35,000 nucleotides of DNA from Chrysomallon squamiferum (taxonomy: Eukaryota; Mollusca; Gastropoda; Neomphalida; Peltospiridae). The notes beneath the pieces were generated by a model. That model was not told the origin of the DNA. It worked only from the letters and a program-made list of their open reading frames with translations, and did not search any database. A program made the translations under genes and the position numbers. The stretch covers positions 35,471,022 to 35,506,021 of the forward strand of contig CM022665.1 of the NCBI GenBank assembly GCA_012295275.1, written 5' to 3'. This document shows, in pieces, positions 11,261-21,300 of this stretch. Position 1 is the first letter of the stretch. Every line of letters begins with the position of its first letter.

Positions 11261-12290
11261 AGACATGCTTGGTTTAAATTCTTTTTAAAATTGTGATTTA
11301 GAAATAACCGTTTTTCTTTTTTTTTCTTTTTTTTATCTTCGACGTAAAACCTGAAAAAACAATGATGTTAAAAACTTAATATATTTAGTGTTCTAGAAAT
11401 AAACTGATAACCAGAAATAAAATATATTAATGGCTTTCTCTCGTCTGCCTTTTCAAAGATCCGGGATCATACGTAGGAGTTCTAAATAATAACGAGGTTT
11501 GATGTACTGTAAATGCACGCGATACCGTTATATATTTAATATTAGTTAATATGCAGATTATATCGTGCTGAATATCAATAATTAAATATGTACTCGGATA
11601 ACATCAGTTTTGTTTGTTTTTAACACTGATGAATGGTAATTATACGTGTGTATATTTTTAAAATAATATTAAACAACAAATGATAAAGAGAAAATAATTA
11701 TATGTATATTCATTTTAAAACAGACAGTTGAATTATTTCTAAATATTCAGGTGAAATGAATTGTTTTACATTAGGGTTGGCTGTATCAGGTACCCAGTGA
11801 TTATTTGAATTCTGTAAGAACTCCATACTGTTTCAAACACGTAGTGGAATTTATTAGGTAAATTCTTCGCTTTCTTTCTCTCTATATATAATTTTTGGGT
11901 ACATGTTAAACGATACCAAAAAATATAATAATAAATTATTATATGTGTGTGTGTGTGTATGTGTGTGTGTAAATGTGTTTGTATATAATTTATGTACGTA
12001 TGTATTTGGATCTATTAACATGTACCCAAAAGGTATTTCGAGTTCTATAGGAAAAGGACTATACAACTTTTTCAAACCCTGAATACAAATTCCTTTCAGC
12101 AATCATTTCGGGCAAAACCGAGGACAGTGACTGTGTTGTTCAGACAGCGATGTTTTTGTTGTTGGTTTCTCAACAACTTTAATCAGTGATACAGTCTAAC
12201 TCTCGAGAAGTTTTCCTCCGGGTCACTGAATAAACCTAAATGTTTTTTCGAAGAGGTAAAACTGTTGGTTAAATCTCGTAAGTAGATAAA
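11261..12290. repeat. Non-coding AT-rich stretch with (TG)n
   Basis: A (TG)n tract at about 11943-11972, TA tracts near 11246 and 11883, and otherwise unique AT-rich sequence. The 82-codon minus frame across the TG tract is not supported. Confidence 0.8.
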
Positions 12291-12297
12291 GGAAACA

Positions 12298-12396
12298 ATG
12301 TGTTTTTTCCCATTCCAGAAAGTCCTGCTTTCACCAGGGATGCCCATGGAAAACAGTCCTTGGCTTTCACCACTATTTAGTGAAAACCGTGTGTGA
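12298..12396 (+). other. 32-codon open frame or candidate terminal exon
   Basis: ATG at 12298-12300, stop TGA at 12394-12396: MCFFPFQKVLLSPGMPMENS, then PWLSPLFSENRV. A strong acceptor-like tract (GTTTTTTCCCATTCCAG) ends at 12318 inside it, so the last 26 codons could also be a terminal exon. The segment has an internal imperfect duplication (GTCCTGCTTTCACCA and GTCCTTGGCTTTCACCA) that yields LLSP and WLSP. Not recognised. Confidence 0.25.
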
Positions 12397-12540
12397 TTTT
12401 TTTTTTTTTTTTTACATTACAGTCCAAGCGTTGTCATAGCAATTATTTATTTGGTATCCAGCAGCAGTGATAAAATACTATTTATACTAACATGTCGTTC
12501 AAAAATTTTCGTTATACGTTTTCTTTTTGTTCATCCATTT

Positions 12541-12840
12541 GAAAAAAAAAAAAAAAAAAAAAAAAAATTGTTTAAGACATACGATCCCTTGGTGTATCAA
12601 ATCCGTGAACAAATAATCTCGTTTCAAAACAGCTTGTATCTGCAATAACTTCCCTATACAATTAAAAACTGATTTATTACCTTGCTATACTGAATAACTT
12701 CAGAGCATACAGACATAAACACATGCCTACATACATCTATAGTATTCATGCAGCCATGAAACACACTCAGCTTGGATAATTGTAAAATATACAATCATAA
12801 ATACATTACACATAGATACAGCATAAAAAATATTTATTAA

Positions 12841-12878
<38 letters not shown>
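12541..12878. repeat. Poly(A) tract and (AC)n microsatellite
   Basis: An A run of about 27 bases at 12541-12567 and an (AC)n run at about 12845-12878. The interval holds unique AT-rich sequence and no gene. Confidence 0.93.
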
Positions 12879-12880
<2 letters not shown>

Positions 12881-13268
12881 ATACATGAATTTCGTATAAA
12901 CTAGCACGTCACCTGCTGATCTCTGAACGTTAAAACAGAAAATGTTTTAGGCATAGATACATTAAAATATACTGACTAATTATGAAATACTTGGAAGATA
13001 AATTCCGACAACTTTCAGACATTTAATATTTTATATTTCAGCGAATAAACGATCAAATTCGTATATGTAACTAATACAATTAACATTAGTAACAAAATCT
13101 ACAATTAAGTCGTCAAAAAATTACTGGTTATTAATTCATTCATTTTAATGACATCGTTACAAATCGGGTATTTTCGTAGTTTGGCAATTTCCCATAATAT
13201 AATCAAAAACACTTTCTATATTTAGTTCTATACTTAGGTACAGAGTTCATTCCCCCTCATTGATACAA

Positions 13269-13463
13269 CTATTTTACCTCAAGTAACACGGTTAATTTGT
13301 GACTGACCTCTTCTGGCTGCAGTTTATTCATTGACACTGTTTTGGATTTTACTGTCGGCGAAGTGGAAAACACCTTCATTGTTCGTTTTTGTCGCATCCC
13401 AGTTGAATAAAATAACATTAACAATGGGTAGTCGAGTTCCCAGATTAGACTTGGCTTCTTCAA
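13269..13463 (-). other. 64-codon open frame, both strands open
   Basis: The minus frame ends STSPTVKSKTVSMNKLQPEE then VSHKLTVLLEVK and stop. Two plus frames are open across the same bases, one reading FIDTVLDFTVGEVENTFIV. Composition looks protein-like on either strand, but only one could be real. The minus-strand upstream AG (GTGTTTTGAAG) is a poor acceptor; the plus-strand TTCTGGCTGCAG at 13303-13314 is better. Unassigned. Confidence 0.2.
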
Positions 13464-13515
13464 AACACAATTAAAACTCCAGTATCACAACTGTTTACTT
13501 ATATTTATATTTTGT

Positions 13516-13608
13516 ATGATCGTAGTTTCATACCCAAGTCTAAACAGTCTAGGTAAGTTGAAAATGGGTCGAATTTCTTATATTTTATTATTTATTTATT
13601 TATTCTTT

Positions 13609-13661
<53 letters not shown>

Positions 13662-13962
13662 TGTTAGTTTCCATATTTTCAGTGTTTTGGGGTCAGTGGT
13701 TAATTTCAGTCTACTTTCCTGACTTTTACGAAGTATATACCTTCTTCTTGTTTTTCACCTGTGCTCTTTTACTAACTTTTACTTCGTTTTCCTTCCCTCT
13801 CTCCTCCTCTCTGGATAATAATACAGTGTTTAAAACTTATATTCTTTGTTCTTGTGTCTCAGATGAACTGTTTTTAGCGCATCCGATGAGCTTTATTATG
13901 TCCGAAACAGCGTCTAAAAATTGGCTTATCAGCGGAGGTAGTTACTGCTTTTTTATTCAGTG
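13516..13962 (+). other. Candidate two-exon plus-strand transcript
   Basis: A possible exon at 13516-13552 (MIVVSYPSLNSL plus one base) ends at a perfect donor, CTAG/GTAAGTTG. A second at 13863-13962 follows the strong acceptor TTGTTCTTGTGTCTCAG and ends at a good donor, CAGTG/GTAAGG. Joining them keeps the frame (G plus AT gives Asp): DELFLAHPMSFIMSETASKN, then WLISGGSYCFFIQ. The 310-bp intron holds an (AAT)n run. No family is recognised and neither end of a gene is visible, so this rests on splice-site quality and phase alone. Confidence 0.25.
13611..13661. repeat. (AAT)n microsatellite
   Basis: About 17 AAT units. Confidence 0.97.
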
Positions 13963-14014
13963 GTAAGGTACTGATAAAATATTCCTTACATATTCTCTGG
14001 TATGTGTACATGTG

Positions 14015-14410
14015 TGTGTGTGTTTGCGTGTGTGAAACCCACTTTCATATTTAGATAGTGAGTCTAGAATATATTATAATGAAATTCAAGACCACCGCAA
14101 GAATGTTAAAGTTTGTCACCCTCTACAGACGTTTTATAATAAATCCTTTTTGTTAAGGAACAGTCTACTTATTTGTTACTGTCCTTTTGTTTCTCTTGTC
14201 TTTCAAAATAGAAAAGATAAAAAAAAAAAAAAAAATCATCTACTTGAAGAAAGAAAGAAACAACACTATGCGTAAAATTATAAATATTTTTAAAATTTAT
14301 GTTTTAATTGATTTTGTTTGTTGTTGTTTTGTTTTGTTTTTTGTTTAAAAAAGTAAATGAATAAATAAAAATAAAAACAAACAAACAAACCATCCTACAA
14401 TTTTTTTTTT
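14015..14410. other. AT-rich stretch with TG, poly(A) and AAAC tracts
   Basis: Short TG tract near 14009-14034, an A run at 14220-14235, T/G-rich sequence at 14305-14345 facing CAAA units at 14375-14391, and a T run at 14401-14412. No gene. Confidence 0.75.
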
Positions 14411-14560
14411 TTCAAATGTGACCTAATGATACTAAGAATGACTTCATATCCCCCAAAATCCATTAAATTATGACCTAGTTTTCGACACAGTGACCTGTGA
14501 GGTATTTTTGTTCAACCACAAGAAACATTTGGCCCTATGACCTCTAATATACACAGATAA
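14411..14560. repeat. TGACCT-rich dispersed-repeat remnant
   Basis: TGACCT occurs at 14419, 14471, 14491 and 14538, with CCCCCAAAATCCATTAA between the first two. This layout resembles a TGACC(T/C) repeat with CCCCAAAATC blocks that I recall from marine invertebrate genomes. TGACCT is also the nuclear-receptor half-site (AGGTCA), but the 52, 20 and 47 base spacings do not form direct or inverted pairs of the usual kind. Confidence 0.5.
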
Positions 14561-15780
14561 GATAATTTAAAAAATATATGTGGTGTTATATCACTTAGAA
14601 ACACGTCACAACAATACTCACGTAATACCGAGACACAATAAGTCAAGTTTCAACACTCATGAACATAATTATTTAGGCCAACGACGCCTGGTTATTATTT
14701 TTAGCATCCTTTATTTAAGATTATACATTAAAAAAGTATTTGTTATATCAGAATTGTTAGAAACAAGTTCGAATCTAGCCTGCAAAAGGATTTAAACAAC
14801 TTATGCTAATTTTATTTACGCGGTTTATATTAGACTTCAACCTTTTATTTTCTACGATATATAGAGAATATATTTCTAGTTAATGTTACATACACCTGTT
14901 TCAAAACATGACAGACATTTAAACGAGAAAACTAGTAATTTAATATTAAGCACATAATGACAACAGCGGGGCAGGTATTTTAGAATTCTTTCATCGACTG
15001 AAATACATATAATGTATTAAAAATTGTTAATAAAAGAAGTGTAGGAGTAACACAAAGAAAAGAAAAGAAAAGAAAATACAAACACATACACATTAAAATA
15101 ATCAACATTTTAAGGCTTCTCCAGATATGCATCATATAATGACAACATAAGTCTTTCTATGTGTTTGTCCATGTGTGTGCGTGTGTGCATGTGTGTGCAT
15201 ATGTGAATGTATATGTACACGTGTGTGTGAGTAGTAAATAATAAGTACTTTGTAAAATATGAACTGATAAACAAAATATTTTCTGAAATATTTTATGCAG
15301 AAATAATTAAATCCATTTCCTTATTAACAATTTATTACAATAATATTATTTTGTTTAATTAACAATATGATATTCTGGATTTATTTATTATAAATAGAAT
15401 AAGAATTTAGTTTTAATTAGAAAACACAATAAATTCATATATTCCGTTATATTACTCTTGTTTTCAGTTTGAGTAAACATTGCTAAGTAAGAGAATAAAA
15501 GACAAATATTTCTGATGAACGTAAGCTTGTAAATACAGTTTATATTTTTCTATATTAAAAACTACAACCTTATTATTAATACATTTAACTTAATGGCTAG
15601 AATTAATTATAATAAAATATTAATATTCAGAAAACATACAATTATAATTAAAAACTATAATATGACTTGGAACAGAAAGATTATATAAAGTGCTAGACTA
15701 TCAATAGCGTAATTCTTGCTTCATCTGTTACATATTAAATGGATAATTACATGAAACAGAAGCTGTATGAAGCTGCATCT
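14561..15780. other. AT-rich flank downstream of the Mondo stop codon
   Basis: Unique AT-rich sequence with a GT-rich patch at 15164-15230 and AAAAG units at 15057-15075. The minus-strand 3' UTR should begin at 16011 and end somewhere here. AATAAATAAATCC at about 15380-15392 (minus strand) is the clearest poly(A) signal I found, but no cleavage context confirms it. Confidence 0.45.
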
Positions 15781-15825
15781 CTCAAGGGGTGGCTTTTAAT
15801 ATTCCATGAGTTTCATAGAAACCAC

Positions 15826-15935
15826 AAAAAAAAAAAAAAAAAAAAAAAATTAAAAAAAGGAAAATAAACCCAAAACAACCCCCAACCCCCACAATTTTTT
15901 TAATAATAATAACAATAACAATAAAAAAATATATA
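15826..15935. repeat. Poly(A) and A/C-rich low-complexity block in the presumed Mondo 3' UTR
   Basis: An A run of about 24 bases at 15826-15849, then CAAAACAACCCCCAACCCCC and AATAAC units, G-poor on the plus strand. It lies about 80 bases past the stop codon, so it would be a T/G-rich tract in the 3' UTR. Confidence 0.85.
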
Positions 15936-16011
15936 TAATCCCCACAAAAGAACATAGTGTCAAGATCTCCAATCAAGAGGCGTTCATTCACAACAGAATC
16001 ATCAATTTTTG

Positions 16012-16460
16012 TCAAAGCGGTGTATAAGACGATTCCTCAAATTCGAATGCACCAAAATTAAAATCCTTATCTAACAATGAAGAGATTGTGAAGTCATTCA
16101 TGTTCTTACAAGAAGGTGGCCCAAATGATAAATCCTTGCCAAAAAGTGAACCAAACGCCGTGTCCTTGAAATCAAAAGCACTTAACGACAGATCTTTGGT
16201 GAGATCGGATCCTATCAAAACGTCTATTCCAGTCAAGGAATCAAACACAGAATCTTCAGAAGCAAGGGAAACCTGCGTCACATCTTTGTCAGCCACAGCT
16301 GTTAGGGTCAAATCTTTGTCGGGATAAAAGTTGTCGACGTCGAAACAAATCATGTCTGTGGGTGATTCTGTCTTCATACTAGCATCGTCTTCCGGAAAAC
16401 CGGGACAGTCTTGTAGCATAGAGTTTTCAGAGCTCAGTGACAACAAGGATGCAAACGCGG
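16012..16460 (-). CDS. Mondo: Mondo exon F: end of DCD and lineage-specific acidic C-terminal tail
   Basis: This is the terminal exon: 449 nt, 149 residues including the split Ser, stop TGA at 16014-16012. The acceptor is a long pyrimidine tract ending TTTTTTCCAG. The first ~28 residues (SAFASLLSLSSENSMLQD, then CPGFPED) align with the normal end of the DCD domain (pattern LxxLSxxxSxLxDPxxxPE). The next ~120 residues are an extension rich in Asp, Phe, Leu and Ser, with loose repeats built on KDL-S/T-L/F and F-x-F-K/E-D/E: KDLSLSAFDFKD, KDLSFG, KDFNFGAFEFEE. Alternating acidic and bulky hydrophobic residues resemble an acidic activation domain; that role is inferred. No lysine-rich or membrane segment is visible. 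Confidence 0.85.
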
Positions 16461-18354
16461 CTGGAAAAAAAAAAGAAAAAAAAAAAGAGGAAATATTGTC
16501 TCAATTGAGTGATAACTGAAATCATTGTAATTATCGCTGCATGACAAACCTTGTTCACTGAGAACAAATACATGTATATATTTGTGTGTGTGTACACATA
16601 TACATACCCACATACATAAATATATACACAGTATATATAATATTAGTATTAATATAATATAATAAAATATGACATAAGAACATTAATTTTAGTCAATGTT
16701 TAAAATAAAAGATGGGAAAGGAAACAAGATTAAGACAACATAGCTACAGCAGCAGCTACAACATCAATACTGATCATCCTGAAATCCCATATAACTTAAC
16801 AATTACAAAAAAACCCAAAAAAAAACCAATTCTACATGCCTTAATGAACAGATGATTTACATTCAGATCACACCAGGCAGTAAGCAGATATTTAAGCTGT
16901 TGTGTATAGAAATACATATAACATCCATACTTATTTAATGAACAAGAAACTTATATTTCATTTGTTAAATTTGTTTAATGGTTTATTTAACTTACATGTT
17001 CGTATCGTCGTTAGTGATAATTGTCTTGTTGCCCAGTCAAGTACTGACGTGATGAAACTTTGAAGAGAATTCCGAGTTACTGTGCTGTTGTAGGACTCAA
17101 ACAATGGTCGAATGAAGAAACTGAACTGGGAATGTGTTAAAGAAATAATCATTTTGTGTTTGCTTATTAAAACGATTGTTGGTGGAAGTCATTTAAAATT
17201 AAAAAGAAGAAGAAAAAAAAGAAGAAGAAATTTTTTCTATCATAGTGTAAGTACAGTTACAAAGGGAAAATAAGAGAAATAATAATAATAATAATAATAA
17301 TAGAATAATAATAATAATAAAATTATAATGATAATGATGATGATTATGATGAAGATGACAATGTTGATGATGATGACGATAATAATAATAATAATATAAT
17401 TATAATGATAATAAAGTTGCCTGCATGTATAAAACAACAACCGTTTTGAGTATAATTGTTGAAGTACTTAAACAAAACATTTTTTTATTTTTTTTATTTT
17501 TTTAACATTAATGATATATTTCTGATGTAAAAAGGATACAATCCAAAATTTCCAGTTCTTCCGTTTTCGATCTTGAATGTATTGTTCTAAACGATCGTCC
17601 ATTGACATGGGCTTTGTATCATCGACTCTTTCATCGGCTGTGTATTTCTGATCTAACCTGTTAAAACAGAACCGTTTTGTAATTTACTCTGTTTGCTACA
17701 GTTTTAATACAAGACATTTTATTGTTGTTATCTAGGACGAATTCTTCTTCGTCATCATCGTCATCGACGCCGTCTCCTTCATTATCACCATAGTCGACAT
17801 CTTCATTCATAATGTCGATTTTGTCATCATCGTTGTGGCAAGCTTCCTCTTCTTCATCGTAAACTTTTTGTCTAATTTTCTTCAATTCACAAAGTATTAT
17901 AAATCGTTTGTTTAGTGATTCGTTAATCATCATTGCAGCAAACATTACTATGTAAATTAGTTTTAAAAAGATAAACATTTATCATTACCATTTAAAAGAG
18001 TAATAAATTCACGTCCAATTGTTAAAATATTATGGTAGTTAATGACATATTATACTTACTCGATAGCTGTTTTAAGATGATGTATTTCTTCACAGAGTTC
18101 ATTTATCTTCTTCCTTTGTTCGTTGTACTCAGCCTGCAATTTTTTACTGTGTTCCACGGCTGTGTATGTTAAGTAGAGTATTATACATGATCAGTTATTT
18201 AGTATAACAACAACAACAACATATGATATAAAAATAAATTAACACATAAATTTAAAAGAAAAAGTATAAAAGAAAAGTACAACACTAGTCATGACAAAAT
18301 AATAATAATAATAACAATAACAACAAAACAAAACAACAATAACAATAGCAGCAA

Positions 18355-18399
<45 letters not shown>

Positions 18400-21300
18400 A
18401 ACTACTACTACTATAGCTACTATACCACTACTACTACCACTACTACTACTAATAATAAAATAACCACACCATAAACAACCAACAAAAGCAGTAGTAACAA
18501 CAACAACAACAACAACAATAACAACAATAATAATAATAATAATAGTAAGAAGAAGAAGAAGAGATAATAAATAGCTAAAATAGATTTTCATTACTCTTTT
18601 AAATTTCTTATCGATTATATAACAGTAGAAATACATAACTGAACTGTACCAATGACAAACGAAAAAATGAAGGCATGAGTTAATTTTGGATGTAAATTAT
18701 TTCATTTCTAGAGGAAGCGAAATAATAATGAATTTGCTCGCTTTTAAAGATTCAACCGAATTGTCCCCCCTGGGAAATTCTCTCGAAAGTAAAACAAACA
18801 ATTCATTGACTCAATTGCTCGAACGATAAAAAGGAAATGATTTTGTTTTCTTGAATAAAATAAGTATTGCTTATAGATTGTTCATATATATTATTTTCCT
18901 ACCCATTGATATACGTCTTTAGTTTACATTTTATGAATGCTTATTTGAAAGTCTACGTAGTCGGTTTTCAAAAGCCCGTAATATGATATTGCATACATAG
19001 ATCATAGGAGAGTCACGTTTACCTGCCTATTCGCTTTTTTTCATCTAATCTGTAACGGTTAGGCCGCTATTTGCTATTCAGGTATATTACTTTGGCTGAT
19101 CAGTTTATTTTATTATCTCTTTATCTTCAGTTATGAATGCGTTAATAGGACACCTAACATAAAACAGTGCAATAAAATGGCTTATAATGTTTTATTCTTT
19201 TATGTTATATTTATTACCTGTAAGCTTTTGATGTTTTTAGTATTTTACATTTCTCGACATTTTTGAGTATTTTAATGTAATATATATATATATATATGTA
19301 GATGTATATGTATATTAAAAACAGTTTTTCAAAAGCATAGTTTTTCATGCATTCAGTGTAAGAAGAGAGCATGACACGTATACAGGGTGGTACAGCCATT
19401 TCTGATTAAGAACTCCTGATCTAAGGCATCTTTAAATATTGTTAGACAATTTCAGTGTATCATGGTTTTCATTATTATTTATGATAATTATAAAATCACT
19501 GGTTTCGAATATAGCGAATATAAATTACCTTTAAATAAAATATCGGCTTTGCTGTCTCGAATGACTTGAGTTTCGCCTTCCTGGGGTACAATATTTTTTA
19601 ACGTCTGGAATCCATTCTGAATAATAATAAACAATATTATTAATTTTTCATTAAAGTTAATTAATTTCTCCGAGTTGATTTTAATTCAGTTTATTACCTT
19701 TCTTCCTTCTTTTTATGATTTCTTGTATAATGATGGTAGGAGATAAAAATAAATAAATAAATAAAAAAAATACACCCCCCCAAAAAAAAAACCCACATGA
19801 AAACAAAAACAAAACCAAAAAAAAAAAAAAGAACCAACCCGAAACAAATACTTCCCCAACCCTCCCCATAAAAATAAAAAATAAAATAAAATAAAATTAA
19901 TAATAATAATACGGAATATAAAAATAAAAGGTAAAAATCCTCTTGAGAATTTAATGATACCAGAGTGCCCACAGTTACGTTTTAGAAATTCATTTTATCT
20001 AATAACTTATTTTTGATAATGGAATTATTTCGTTAAACTGGACTTTGCCATCACTAGATTGGAAATTCTGTTAGATTAAAATCAACATTAAATTGTGTCA
20101 GCATTGGACAAACGTCTTTGACAGCATGAGAGGTTTTATTCAGTTTTATTAACTATGCGATCTCTACCATCCGTATTTGAGAAAATCGTTAGGTGACAAC
20201 ATGACAGTTTTTATGGAGTATTACTAACTATGCGATCTTGAGAAAATCATTATATCAAATCTCCGGAGAGTATATTTTTCATACCATTTTACAAAATCAA
20301 GTGAAGAAATTCATATCTTCTCAATTTTGTTTATATATATCTATATAAAAAAAATATTTTGTTGTTGCAATATTCTTCACAGGTCGAAAAAAATAAAAGA
20401 AAAAAGATTTATATTTCAAATGATATACAGAAGAATGTCCATTATAATTTAATATTTTTAATATGATGGCTATTTTGTTCTTTAAATACTGGGTAGAAGT
20501 GGTAGTAAATGTTGGAAGTTTGACAATATTTAACTGACAACATGTTACGTGATTTCTGTATTAACTGACATGTTACGTGGTTCCTCTATTAACTGACAAC
20601 ATGTTACGTGGTTCCTCTATTAACTGACAACATGTTACGTGGTTCCTCTATTAACTGACAACATGTTTCGTGGTTCCTGTATTAACTGACAACATGTTAC
20701 GTGATTTCTGTATTAACTGACATGTTACGTGGTACCTGTATTAACTGACGACATGTTTCGTGGTTCTTGTATTAACTAACAACATGTTACGTGGTTCCTC
20801 TATTAACTGACAACATGTTACATGGTTCCTGTATTAACTGACGACATGTTACGTGGTACCTGTATTAACTAACGACATGTTACGTGGTTCCTCTATTAAC
20901 TGACAACATGTTACGTGGTTCTTGTATTAACTAACAACATGTTACGTGATTTCTGTATTAACTGACATGCTACGTGGTTCCTCTATTAACTGACAACATG
21001 TTACGTGGTTCTTGTATTAACTGACAACATGTTACGTGGTACCTGTATTAACTGACGACATGTTACGTGGTTCCTCTATTAACTGACAACATGTTACGTG
21101 GTTCTTGTATTAACTGACAACATGTTACGTGGTTCTTGTATTAACTGACAACATGTTACGTGGTTCTTGTATTAACTGACAACATGTTACGTGGTACCTG
21201 TATTAACTGACGACATGTTACGTGGTTCCTCTATTAACTGACAACATGTTACGTGGTTCTTGTATTAACTGACAACATATTACGTGGTTCTTGTATTAAC

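Noticed and set aside
16088-16519. Two plus-strand frames of 79 and 62 codons
   Set aside because: They are shadows of Mondo exon F and its acceptor tract.
18289-18636. 115-codon hydrophobic minus frame that could pass for a membrane protein
   Set aside because: The Val and Leu runs come from the (TAC)n/(AAC)n microsatellite in Mondo intron 2.
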